A DNA stretch of 64,000 nt, from NCBI RefSeq assembly GCF_013426915.1, contig NZ_AP023180.1, forward strand, positions 186,001 to 250,000, in the 5' to 3' direction. The notes beneath the pieces were generated by a model. It saw nothing but the letters and a program-made list of their open reading frames with translations. It did no database searches and was not told where the DNA came from. Made by a program: the position numbers and the translations under genes. The DNA comes from Paraburkholderia sp. PGU19. Its GTDB lineage: Bacteria; Pseudomonadota; Gammaproteobacteria; Burkholderiales; Burkholderiaceae. Of this stretch, positions 51,579-60,790 are shown piece after piece (position 1 is the first letter of the stretch; each line of letters opens with the position of its first letter).

Positions 51579-53267
51579 TTACTGGTGGAACGGGCGTCCG
51601 GAATCCGAGCCCGGTGCAAACGAAACACCTCGCAGTACTTCAGCAAAGCCCGCGGTGCGCAGCGTGACGAACTTCTCGTGCGTGGCTCCCGATGACGTGG
51701 CGTTCTTTACGACATCGCGGATCGCCACGAGCCGGTTCGGATCGGCACCCACATCACCGTTGCCGCTGACGGTCGACGTGATCGCCCAGATCGTCGCCGT
51801 GCCGTCATCGTCGACGCGCCCGGTCAGGTTGCGCAAACCATCCGTCGCGGGAGCCCACGGGAGCCCCGTTGTGCTGTTGGATCCCGTCGGATAACCCTTG
51901 ATGGTGTATTGCGAGCCCAATTCGAGACCCGTCTGTAACGTGTAGGCGAGCGTCCACGTTTTCGTGCTCGCGTTGTAGATCCACTTTTGCAGTCCAGCCG
52001 TCGATTGCGCGGCGGCGTGGGTGTAGAGGTCGGCGCCGCCTGTGTAACCGTCGCCCTCGTCGGCGACATACAAGGTATTTGCGTCGGCAAACCACAGTCC
52101 GAAAGGATACGAGAGCGTGGTAGCCGATTTGTTAGGTGTCGACGGGAAGCCGGCGAGTACACACATGTTGTTCGGCAAGCCGCTGGTTTGCAGCGTCGCA
52201 GTGTTGTAGGGGATGGCTGCCATTGGCAACGTGGCCTTCGGGGAAGGGACGCCGACACCGTTCGGACATGCGGTGCCCGTCGTGTCGACGAAGTAGACCG
52301 TATTCACACCGTTGCTGCCGCTGCCCTTTGTGAAGTACAGCACGTTATTGAAAATGGTCATGCCGCGAAAATTATCATCTTTGCCGATCTTGTCCGCCTT
52401 TGCGCCGAGTTCCGTGACCGAGAAACTCGCGAGCGGAGTTGGCGTACCGGGCGTTTGCTGAGCTTCAGCCTGGTTGGATGCGCTGATGAATTGCGCGCCG
52501 GCGCCCAGTATCACGCCGTCGGGTTGCGGGTTCGCTCCGTTACCGGCATTCCCTGCCGTATAGAAAATGTCGCGCCCGTTGTTATTGTTCAGAATCGCGG
52601 ACCGGCCGTTATTGCCACTGTAGGCGTTGGTTTCAGTGAAACTGAAATGGCCTTCACTGTCCACGCGGGCGACGGCACGATAAAAGCCCTGCCCGACTGG
52701 ATTCGTCGTATCGACCACGCCGGGTGTATTTGAATTCGACACATCGAGCGTGTTGACGGGTGCGACGTAACCCATGAACGTCAGATACTTACCGTCCGTC
52801 GAGAGATGCAGGGCGAGTTCCGACTTCGAGCTGAAGCTCGTGACCAGCTGGTCGCGGGAAAAGCCTTTCTGCAAACTGTTCGGCACTTCCAGCGTGCTCA
52901 CCACCGCACCACCCCGCGAGATCTGGTCGAGAAAGATTCGCGACGTAATGCCGAAGCTTGCGTCGTATGCATCGTTATTCCAGACGTACGGATAGGTGCC
53001 GTCGGACGGCGCACCGGTTGACGCACTACAGCCGCCTTGCGTGCTGGCGCAATTGGGCGGAAGGATCGTGCCCGCCTGAACATTGCTCGAAAGATTGTCG
53101 TATACGCTGCGGCTGATCACGAGCAGTCCGGGATGGAAACGACTGCCGCCGTCCTGATCCGACGGTTGCGCCTGCGCAATCGTACCGGAAAGCGTGAAGG
53201 CGAGAATTGATGTGCGTCCGATTGCCAACAGGCAGCTAACCATGGGGCGAAGTGTTGTTGTTTGCAT
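51579..53267 (-). CDS. Exported, propeller-like protein of unknown function
   Basis: The 562-residue product has a signal peptide (about 1-35, ending GTIAQAQ). The mature part is rich in Gly, Asn, Thr and Ser, with repeats of the type seen in beta-propellers or adhesin-like envelope proteins (NVLYFTKGSGSNGVNTVYFV, PFGLWFADANTLYVADEGDG, TATIWAITSTVSGNGDV). Two Cys pairs (NCASTQGGC, and CPNG with MCVL) may form disulfides. GGAGA lies six bases before ATG 53267. It resembles proteins annotated only as hypothetical; a lactonase-like fold is possible. Codon use is less GC-biased than in neighbours. Confidence 0.75.
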   Translation of the reverse strand: MQTTTLRPMVSCLLAIGRTSILAFTLSGTIAQAQPSDQDGGSRFHPGLLVISRSVYDNLSSNVQAGTILPPNCASTQGGCSASTGAPSDGTYPYVWNNDAYDASFGITSRIFLDQISRGGAVVSTLEVPNSLQKGFSRDQLVTSFSSKSELALHLSTDGKYLTFMGYVAPVNTLDVSNSNTPGVVDTTNPVGQGFYRAVARVDSEGHFSFTETNAYSGNNGRSAILNNNNGRDIFYTAGNAGNGANPQPDGVILGAGAQFISASNQAEAQQTPGTPTPLASFSVTELGAKADKIGKDDNFRGMTIFNNVLYFTKGSGSNGVNTVYFVDTTGTACPNGVGVPSPKATLPMAAIPYNTATLQTSGLPNNMCVLAGFPSTPNKSATTLSYPFGLWFADANTLYVADEGDGYTGGADLYTHAAAQSTAGLQKWIYNASTKTWTLAYTLQTGLELGSQYTIKGYPTGSNSTTGLPWAPATDGLRNLTGRVDDDGTATIWAITSTVSGNGDVGADPNRLVAIRDVVKNATSSGATHEKFVTLRTAGFAEVLRGVSFAPGSDSGRPFHQ

Positions 53268-53961
53268 GAATGTCTCCGTTCGGATTCTGGGGAAGTGCAA
53301 CGTGCACACCTGCGGTAGAACCGCATAACCGTACTGATCATTCATGAACTATTGATTGCGAAAGACTTTCTCCAGGCTAGCAGTGGGTTCAATCATCTTG
53401 TTTGATGAGAAGGTGAGAAAGCATTTTTGTGTGTTGAACAGAAATTAGAAGCAAGTCGAAAGGATTCTCCTCATTTTTCATTGTCCTTAAGGTTTTCTTC
53501 AGAATTGCTTTGACGAGCGGTCCCGCTCGTTGAGTACGGTCATGCTTTCAATGACACGCGCCGCAGAGCGGACGCTGAACTGAAATCGTACGGCTCATTT
53601 GAAAGGCGACGATCTGCTTTTGGAAGCCTTTCAGTGTTACTCTGAATGCCTGCGAGAAAGCGTCCCCGCCCGCGCGCGGCGTAATCATCGGAAATATTGT
53701 GGATGCCGGCCTTAACGTTCCCTTCAGATAAGCCCGTTAGTATCCCCGTCAAGGCGCACGAGGCGAGCTCTCACGTTCATCTCCGATCTCAGCGCGGCGG
53801 CAGCACCCCATTTCTGAATGTCACCGAGATGAACGGCGCGTGTCCAAGGTGTGTCGTCTCGGGTGTCAAGGTGACGCGGCAATCGGTTACCCGGCGTGCC
53901 GCGCGGGTTAGTAACTGCCGCGATCGACCCATCCATTGATCTTCTACACTGGACACCGCCA
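53268..53961. other. Long intergenic region without recognised genes
   Basis: Nearly 700 bases, AT-rich at 53340-53520. A perfect stem ACGAGCGG/CCGCTCGT (53513-53530) lacks a T run. Short frames on both strands (for example 53540-53752 minus) have no ribosome binding site and unconvincing composition. Confidence 0.4.
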
Positions 53962-55176
53962 ATGGTGACGAGTGCCTTGTTTTCGACCGCAACCTTGCTG
54001 CATGTCGAAGTTGCGTTACATGCGCTCGCGTATTTTTGTGGCGCCTGTGCGGCATTCGGAATCGTCTATACCGTCACGGCGATCGTGCTGATCGGTTCTT
54101 TTTTTGCGCGGCGTTCCATCGAGGCGCCCAGCTATCCCCCTGTCACGGTGATCAAGCCTCTGCGCGGTATGGAAACAGCGCTGCTATCTAACCTTGTGAG
54201 CTTTTGCGAACAGTGCTATCCGGGGGCCGTGCAATACCTCTTCGGCGTTCATGATCCTGACGATCCCGCATTAGAGGTCATCGAGAAACTTCGGCGTCTT
54301 CACCCGGACGCTCATATCTCCGTGGTCGCCGATAGCAAGTTGCACGGCTCGAACCGGAAAGTGAGCAATCTGCTTAACATGCTTCCTTCAGCGGTTCATG
54401 ATTTCTTTGTTTTTGCAGACAGTGACGTGTCGGTGGGGCGAGATTACCTTCGCAGAATCATGGACGAACTGCAGGCGGAAAGCGTGGGTCTTGTGACATG
54501 CGCGTACGTCGGCGTACCCGATCCAGGCTTTTGGCCGAGGCTGTCAGCGCGAGCCGTCGACTATCAGTTCTTGCCCGGCGTCGCGACGGGTCTCGCGCTT
54601 GGTCTGGCCAAGCCGTGTTTCGGGCAGACAATCGCGATACGTCGTGAAACACTGGATGCGATTGGCGGCCTTCGTCAATTTTCCAATTTCCTTGCAGAGG
54701 ATCACGCGATTGGGGCTGCAGTACGCGCGACAGGAAAAAAGGTGGTCATCCCGGGATTCGTGGTCGGACATGCCTGCACGGAATCCACGGCTTCTCGTCT
54801 TTTCGAACATGAGTTGCGCTGGAGCAGGACGATTCGGGGGATCGATCCCCTTGGCCATTTCGGTTCTGCGCTGAGTTATCCCGTCGCGCTGTCAGTATTC
54901 GCGCTATTGCTCTCGGGGGCGTCGATATGGTCAGTCTGGGTGCTTGTCACGGCCTTGTGCGCGAGAGTGTTATTGCAGATCCGCATCGATACCACGCTGA
55001 GGCGGCCGGTTCGCGATTTTTGGCTCTTGCCATTGTGGGATCTCATTGCTTTCGCCATACTTTGCGCAAGCTTTCTGTCCTCAAGAGTGGTATGGCGAGG
55101 CGTAAGTTTCGATGTTGACCGCCGTGGATTGCTGAAAATCACACCCGCCAATGAATCTCGTCATTCATCTCGATGA
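53962..55176 (+). CDS. hpnI: HpnI, hopanoid glycosyltransferase
   Basis: The 404-residue membrane glycosyltransferase is of the ceramide-glucosyltransferase type. It has an N-terminal membrane segment (about 15-45), PPVTVIKPLRGMETAL, FFVFADSDVSVGRDYLRRIM (DxD-type site), and the C-terminal HELRWSRTIRG, a variant of the (Q/R)xxRW motif, followed by further membrane segments. HpnI adds N-acetylglucosamine to bacteriohopanetetrol. ATG 53962 fits the membrane start. The neighbouring hpnL and hpnJ genes support the hopanoid assignment; the deacetylase hpnK is not in this window. Confidence 0.87.
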   Translation: MVTSALFSTATLLHVEVALHALAYFCGACAAFGIVYTVTAIVLIGSFFARRSIEAPSYPPVTVIKPLRGMETALLSNLVSFCEQCYPGAVQYLFGVHDPDDPALEVIEKLRRLHPDAHISVVADSKLHGSNRKVSNLLNMLPSAVHDFFVFADSDVSVGRDYLRRIMDELQAESVGLVTCAYVGVPDPGFWPRLSARAVDYQFLPGVATGLALGLAKPCFGQTIAIRRETLDAIGGLRQFSNFLAEDHAIGAAVRATGKKVVIPGFVVGHACTESTASRLFEHELRWSRTIRGIDPLGHFGSALSYPVALSVFALLLSGASIWSVWVLVTALCARVLLQIRIDTTLRRPVRDFWLLPLWDLIAFAILCASFLSSRVVWRGVSFDVDRRGLLKITPANESRHSSR

Positions 55177-55320
55177 TCGGGCATATCAGCAGACTCACAG
55201 CGTTTGCGGAAATGAACGGGATGCTGTCACTTTCCACGAAAAATGAACCGGCAGTGCGCTTTACGGCAGATATGCGAAGCCGCAGTGACGCGGGGCGCAT
55301 GAAATAGAGAGCACCCGCAG

Positions 55321-56313
55321 ATGAAACACCTTGGAAGTATCGCCGCCTTGTGCGGTCTCGCGTTCGCCCTATGGCTCGTGTGGCACGATCATCCTGCCGC
55401 CGTGCTGCAACTGCTGAGAGGCGCGGGCATGGGGCTCGTGCTGGCCGCCTCGCTGCATATCCTGCCCATGTGCGCGAATGCATGGGACTGGCGCACCCTG
55501 ATCCGCGTCCGTGAGCGTCCGTCATTCCCGGCAATGGTGAGGCTCGTGTGGATCCGCGAGTCGATCAATGGTCTTTTGCCCGTCGCGCGGATCGGCGGCG
55601 AAATCGTTTCGTTCCGGCTGTTCGTGCGTGCGGCTATGCGCCCGGCAACCGCGGCGGCGAGCCTCGTCGTCGACATGCAGCTCACGCTGATCAGCCAACT
55701 CCTCTTTGCTTTGGTCGCGGCAGGCTATGTGCTCGAGCATTCGTCCTCCGATATGGCGCGCTTCGCAGGCCGTCTCGCCTGGGGCATTGCGGCGCTCGCC
55801 CCGGTGCTGGTGCTGTTCGCGCTCGTCCATCACGCGCGGCCGTTCGAGCGTGCGGCACGCACCCTCAACCGGGTCACGAGCGGCAAGGTGGTCGACCTGG
55901 TGGGCGCGTCCGCACGCATCGATCAGTCCATCAAACTGATCTGGCGGCAGACTGGCATTGTCGTCCGCTATCTGCTCATCTGGCAGACGCTGCAATGCGC
56001 GGGGTATGCGCTGGAGATCTGGTTCGCGCTGCACGTGCTCGGGGTGCAGGCGACCTTCGTGCAGGCGTTCGTGATCGAGGCACTGATTCAGCTTGTCAGC
56101 AGCGCTGCCTTCCTGGTCCCGGGCGGGCTCGGCGTGCAGGAGGGCGGCTTCGTGCTGATCGGCGGGCTGCTCGGATTCGACGCGCCGACGTGCCTCGCAC
56201 TCGCAGGAGCGCGGCGCGTGCGCGATCTGCTGTTCTATCTGCCGGGCCTGCTTGCATGGCAGGTGGCCGAATATGCGTTGCCGTCGACACGCCGTGTTGA
56301 AGGCGCGGATTGA
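55321..56313 (+). CDS. hpnL: HpnL, hopanoid-associated membrane protein (UPF0104/LPG-synthase transmembrane type)
   Basis: The 330-residue polytopic protein has about eight membrane segments. WIRESINGLLPVARIGGEIV, then FRLFVRAAMRPATAAASLVV (about 75-115), and LVPGGLGVQEGGFVLIGGLL (about 262-281) are the conserved blocks of this family. HpnL is found with hopanoid glycosylation genes, and a transport role for hopanoid intermediates has been suggested for the family. It lies 144 bases downstream of hpnI on the same strand. Confidence 0.82.
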   Translation: MKHLGSIAALCGLAFALWLVWHDHPAAVLQLLRGAGMGLVLAASLHILPMCANAWDWRTLIRVRERPSFPAMVRLVWIRESINGLLPVARIGGEIVSFRLFVRAAMRPATAAASLVVDMQLTLISQLLFALVAAGYVLEHSSSDMARFAGRLAWGIAALAPVLVLFALVHHARPFERAARTLNRVTSGKVVDLVGASARIDQSIKLIWRQTGIVVRYLLIWQTLQCAGYALEIWFALHVLGVQATFVQAFVIEALIQLVSSAAFLVPGGLGVQEGGFVLIGGLLGFDAPTCLALAGARRVRDLLFYLPGLLAWQVAEYALPSTRRVEGAD

Positions 56314-56520
56314 GGAAGGAGGTTATGTTTGAGCCGGTCGAAGCGGCGAATGTTCGAGTCCGCGTAAGGCTCGAGTCGATGCGCGCATATAACCGGCTCC
56401 GTTCACGATAGGGTCAAGAGATGCCCGGGTGCCTCGCACGAATATGCCTGGAGGCATCCGCGGACGGGCGCGCTGCGCGGAAGTCGAGGCACGCAAACCC
56501 GCGGATCGGTGCCCGAGACC

Positions 56521-57942
56521 TCATGCCTTACGCGTCCGCAGAAATCTGAAGAACTCCACGCCTTCCTGAAGACGCCGTTTCATCATGTCCCAACTCACCA
56601 GCATCTCGCGGACGATTTCCCAGATCTTCGACGGCCGGAAATAAAAGTGCTTGTAGAACTCCTCCACGCCAAGATAGATCTCCTCGCGCGACAGGTGCGG
56701 ATAGCCGATTGTTGCCGCCTGGGTGCCCGCGTCATTGATCAGGGTGATGACCTTGCTGTCCTTAAGCCATCCATTCTCGACCGCCTGCTTGTGAAGGACG
56801 GTGCCCGGGTAGGGCGCAGCAAGCGACACCTGGATCGTGTGGGGGTTGATCTCTTTCGCATACTGGATCGTCTTCTTGATCGTTTCGTGCGTCTCACCGG
56901 GGAGACCAAGAATGAACGTACCGTGGATCTTGATGCCAAGCTTGCGGCAATCTTCACTGAACTGGCGTGCCATATCGGTCCGCAGGCCCTTTTTGACATT
57001 CACGAGGATCTGGTCGTCGCCGGATTCATAGCCGACGAGCAGGAGCCGCAAGCCGTTCTCTTTCATCACCTTCAGGGTTGAATAACGTACATTCGCTTTG
57101 GCATTGCACGACCACGTTACGCCGAGCTTGCCAAGGCCGCGGGCGATCTCTTCGGCTCTTGGTGCAAGGTCGGTGAAGGTGTCGTCATCGAACATGATCT
57201 CCTTGACTTCAGGCATGTTGTCCCGGATCCATTTCACTTCCTCAAGGACGTTCTCGACCGAACGCGTGCGGTAGCGATGGCCCCCGACCGTATGCGGCCA
57301 GAGACAAAAGGTGCACCTGGATTTGCAGCCTCGCCCCGTGTAGAGCGACACGTACGGATGCTTGAGATAACCGCTGAAGTAATTTTTGGACGTCAGGTCG
57401 CGCTTATAGACGGGCGCGACGAAAGGAAGCTGATCCATGTCTTCAAGAATGGGCCGGGCTTCGTTGTGCGTGATTGTGCCGTCGGGCAGGCGATAGCTGA
57501 GTCCGAGAATGGATTCGAACGGAAGCCCCTGCGCGATGTCGCGACATGTGAAGTCGAATTCTTCACGGCACACGAAGTCAAGCGCATCGCTTGCGGCAAG
57601 TGAACCTTGAGGATCAACGGCCACCTTCGCTCCGACCATTCCGATGAGGGTCGTGGGCTTGCGCCGTTTTAGATGTTCCGCGAATTGCACATCACTCGGG
57701 AATGACGGCGAACTCGTGTGAATGATAACGAGTTCGTATTGCACGGCAATGTCAAGTGTCGTTTCCAGTGACAGGCCGTCTGCAGGCGCATCTACGAGGC
57801 GGCTATCCTTAACCAGCGCAGCGGGCTGGGCGAGCCACGTTGGATACCAGAACGATCGAATTTCGCGCTTCGTCTGGAAGCGGGAACCCGCTCCACCATC
57901 GAAACCGTCATAGGAAGGTGCCTGCAGAAACAACGTTTTCAT
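56521..57942 (-). CDS. hpnJ: HpnJ, radical SAM hopanoid-modifying enzyme
   Basis: The 473-residue enzyme has a B12-binding-type N-terminal domain (about 1-180) and a radical SAM domain (about 190-400) with the cluster motif CKSRCTFC, an exact CX3CX2C. Further hallmarks are MFDDDTFTD, LLVGYESGDD and GTFILGLPGET. HpnJ converts glucosaminyl bacteriohopanetetrol to the cyclitol ether. It runs convergent to hpnI-hpnL, unlike the single-direction clusters often seen. ATG 57942 (MKTLFLQAPSYDGFDGG) is the family start; a longer in-frame start at 58032 is unlikely. Confidence 0.9.
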   Translation of the reverse strand: MKTLFLQAPSYDGFDGGAGSRFQTKREIRSFWYPTWLAQPAALVKDSRLVDAPADGLSLETTLDIAVQYELVIIHTSSPSFPSDVQFAEHLKRRKPTTLIGMVGAKVAVDPQGSLAASDALDFVCREEFDFTCRDIAQGLPFESILGLSYRLPDGTITHNEARPILEDMDQLPFVAPVYKRDLTSKNYFSGYLKHPYVSLYTGRGCKSRCTFCLWPHTVGGHRYRTRSVENVLEEVKWIRDNMPEVKEIMFDDDTFTDLAPRAEEIARGLGKLGVTWSCNAKANVRYSTLKVMKENGLRLLLVGYESGDDQILVNVKKGLRTDMARQFSEDCRKLGIKIHGTFILGLPGETHETIKKTIQYAKEINPHTIQVSLAAPYPGTVLHKQAVENGWLKDSKVITLINDAGTQAATIGYPHLSREEIYLGVEEFYKHFYFRPSKIWEIVREMLVSWDMMKRRLQEGVEFFRFLRTRKA

Positions 57943-58503
57943 AGATTCTCTCAAAGAAAATTGTCTGCCTGAGCGAAATCGGTCACTCGCCGAGACTCGC
58001 CGGGCATCGGCGATGTTCGGAATTTGATTCACCCCGTAAAAAACGGGCCGGTTGCTGGATCACAGTATGACCGTCTTCATCCCTCTCTATGCGGGAATGG
58101 ATGGGCAAGAGAGCAGCTATTACTGAGGAACGGAGGACGATCAAGAATACTACGACTTGCTCGCTCGAAATCGAAAAATGCGGGTTTTCCCCCGGCCGAT
58201 CGTTACTTTGAAACTACTTTATCGGTCGTTCATCATACAGACATCATGAGCATGGCTTACGATAAGCTTTACATCATTCGCCAGCGCATTACAGCATACC
58301 GCACGGCCGGGATCGATGATGACGAGAACTCGGTCGACCTTTCAAGCAGTCGAAAAAATCGTTTCGGAGTGGTCGGTTTACCACGTCGCCGGTGTCTGCC
58401 ACTATTGCGACGGTAATATGAGCGAGAAAAGTACGACGTTTGGCACTAACGACGCAAATCCGCTTGTTCACAGCGCTCGATGCTTTCATGCGGGAGGCGA
58501 TGT
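57943..58503. other. Intergenic region with possible gene fragments
   Basis: Visibly AT-richer than the rest. Two overlapping plus-strand frames, 58246-58416 (MSMAYDKLYIIRQRITAYRT...) and 58316-58717 (with SVYHVAGVCHYCDGN), have partly protein-like composition but no clear starts, and could be remnants of one gene split by a frameshift. Neither is called as a gene. Confidence 0.35.
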
Positions 58504-58845
58504 ATGGCGCAAGTTCGACACAACCCGGAGGGCGTGCCTGTCGGCAACGGCCAGCAAATCAGTCCGGCCGAGTTTCTGCTCATGGCAGGCTTTCTTGCAT
58601 ACCGGGCTCCCTCGGCGGAGGCTGCAACCCAAGCTGCTGCCCGATGTATTCTGCACGCCGTACTCGGAGCAGCAACGGCTGGCGGGTTCGCTTATTCGGA
58701 CGTTCTCGAAACGATGATGGAGACGGGAGAAAAGTCTTCGCGCCTGTGGACGCTTGCGGAGCAGGCCACCGCTGCCGTTGGCGATACGACCGCTTACCTG
58801 CAATTGATTCGCAATGCTGGCATAACGATGGAGGGAGACCAATAA
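58504..58845 (+). CDS. Hypothetical protein, 113 residues
   Basis: ATG 58504 follows GGAGG by six bases. The protein is mainly helical (FLLMAGFLAYRAPSAEAATQ, AAARCILHAVLGAATAGGFA) and ends NAGITMEGDQ. There is no signal peptide; a weak amphipathic or membrane-associated region lies at about 28-70. No family is recognised. It is an isolated gene in an AT-richer stretch. Confidence 0.5.
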   Translation: MAQVRHNPEGVPVGNGQQISPAEFLLMAGFLAYRAPSAEAATQAAARCILHAVLGAATAGGFAYSDVLETMMETGEKSSRLWTLAEQATAAVGDTTAYLQLIRNAGITMEGDQ

Positions 58846-59136
58846 ACGTCAGCTATTGACGAGCCTCCGCATATCCTCCCTCTGAGGCTGGTCTGCCCGT
58901 CGACTTCTGTTTGGACCACCACCAGTACCCTTTGATCTGCATGGCAATCTACCCGCTCGGCGCGTCGCGGCGAGAATGGCTGCCGCGATCGTAGCTCGGG
59001 ACGTCTGGGTAAGCATCCGTTAAGTTTTGTGCGTCTAGCATGAACTTCATGTCGACTGCCGAATCGGGTCAGGCGGGGCTGCGCGGCACAGCCCGGCCGA
59101 ATGGCAGACTCCCTGCCGCTGTGACGGAGGGATTCG

Positions 59137-59724
59137 ATGAAAAACTTTGCTGTGTCGCTGCTCGCAGCATGCTCCGCCGTCGTGCGTGCTGGTGTGTCGC
59201 ATGGCGAGGTGCGACCCCGCGTGATCCCGGTGGCGCGGCTGTTTGCAGATGCCCAGACGCATCCGCCCGGAGATATTCCGGATAAGCCGGTCCTGGTCAC
59301 GTACCAGTCGCCGTTGAAGTTTTCGTTGAAAGTCCCGAAAGGATGGGCGCGCCGGGAGACGTTGCAGTCCGTCGAGTTCGCGGACAAGTACAACCGGATC
59401 TCGGTAGCGGTGACTTCGAGGACGCGGGCACTGACGCTCGAAGACGTGAAGTGCCAGGAGGTACGCGAGCTTCAGCGGTCCGGAGACGATGTGCACGTGT
59501 CACATGTCAAGGTCATGCGGCTCCCTTCGGGCATCGCATTCGTCGTCACGTATGCGTCGGGGTCGGCAGGCAACCCGGTTATCAACAAGGCCATCCACTT
59601 CGAGAATGCGCGTTACCTTTTCTCGAAGAACGGCAAGCTCGCGACTCTGACGCTTTCCGCGCCGACGGGTACCGATGATGCCGGCCAATGGCAACTCATG
59701 GCGGAAAGCTTCGGTTGGCACTGA
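59137..59724 (+). CDS. Probable exported lipoprotein, 195 residues
   Basis: The N-terminus MKNFAVSLLAACSAV has a short hydrophobic run ending in LAAC, a lipobox match, though the signal is short. The mature part has a beta-rich domain: LKFSLKVPKGWARRETLQSV, NRISVAVTSRTRALTLEDVK and FVVTYASGSAGNPVINKAIH, in the manner of PsbP/LpqN-like proteins. GGAGG precedes the start. The function is unknown; it is not in an obvious operon. Confidence 0.65.
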   Translation: MKNFAVSLLAACSAVVRAGVSHGEVRPRVIPVARLFADAQTHPPGDIPDKPVLVTYQSPLKFSLKVPKGWARRETLQSVEFADKYNRISVAVTSRTRALTLEDVKCQEVRELQRSGDDVHVSHVKVMRLPSGIAFVVTYASGSAGNPVINKAIHFENARYLFSKNGKLATLTLSAPTGTDDAGQWQLMAESFGWH

Positions 59725-60234
59725 GATGGTGGTTGTTACATGCGATCTGTATCGCTTCTTTGGCACTTCTCGGTGGTCGAGAACGATAGCCGAGCGGAAC
59801 GACGTGCGGATGAGGCTACACCACTGTGTAGCGTGCAGAACGATGATGATTAGGATGGCGAATCAAAATATAAAGGTTCAGGCGGTCTGAATCGCCACGT
59901 CGTTGCGGGAGTACGATCATGGATAACCGTGTGACATTTGCAATAATCTCCAGGAACTTGATACGGAGTTGCAATCTGGTTCGCATTCGCGTTGTACGAG
60001 TCATGTTAGATAAGTCACATCCGCTTGCGATAGAACAAGATGTAGCCTATAACAGCCGACAGACCTTTACGTACCAGGTCCGAATGCATATTCCACTATC
60101 GAACGATTGTGCTGGCATTGCTTCTTTCCCCACTATGCACGCGCTTTCGCGCCATTTCTCCGCGTGTTGCCGTTTACTCTCAATACGCATTACGACAAAC
60201 GCGTGAATCTGGATGCCGTAGACCGGAGAACACT
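59725..60234. other. Intergenic region without recognised genes
   Basis: About 510 bases of lower GC. Several short frames but none with a ribosome binding site and protein-like sequence. The ribosome binding site GGAG of the next gene is at its end. Confidence 0.35.
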
Positions 60235-60513
60235 ATGAAGATCATCAGACTCATATTGACTGGTGCGCTTGTCTCATTCGTCTCGATTGCCTCGGCACAA
60301 AACGAGGCTGCGTCGGCCCCGTCAGCCGCACCTTCGGCGCAGGGTGGCAGTAACGATGCGATCGTGAAGATGCGTCAGCAGGAAGCTGCCGCCAATCGCG
60401 CTTATGACAAGAGGGTGGCGGCTGCGAAGAAAGTCTACGACCATAAAAAGGCGGAGGCCAAGAAAGAGCGTGATGCTGCTATCGCTGCGGCGCGATATGG
60501 AACAAACCAATAA
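60235..60513 (+). CDS. Small exported protein with basic coiled helix
   Basis: The 92-residue protein has a signal peptide (about 1-21, ending ASAQ), an Ala/Ser/Pro spacer (about 24-40) and a long Lys/Ala/Arg-rich helix (about 45-88, with AYDKRVAAAKKVYDHKKAEA). GGAG lies seven bases before ATG 60235. Design resembles the exported protein at 8517-8738. Function unknown. Confidence 0.65.
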   Translation: MKIIRLILTGALVSFVSIASAQNEAASAPSAAPSAQGGSNDAIVKMRQQEAAANRAYDKRVAAAKKVYDHKKAEAKKERDAAIAAARYGTNQ

Positions 60514-60790
60514 CCAGCATGCTTACCTTTTGATATTTTTTAAGTCCTTTAAGGCAGTCATTGCATTATCCGAAAATATCGCGGTAGCGTGTTTTCATTC
60601 CGTATTACGCGGCCAAGGCGATCGGGTCATGAGCGCCGCCGCGTTCGAACTCGGCTCCGTCCACGCAACGGACTTGGCGCGCCAGCCATATCCGTTGCGT
60701 CGTCGACCGCCACGGCGGTTCGCGTCTGTCTCGTAGCCGGTCTCGATAGCTTGCCGGAAACATAAAAAAGAGCTACGTGCAGCCGCGGAT

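Noticed and set aside
53540..53752. 70-codon minus-strand frame in the long gap before hpnI
   Set aside because: No ribosome binding site, no recognisable pattern and low-complexity neighbourhood.
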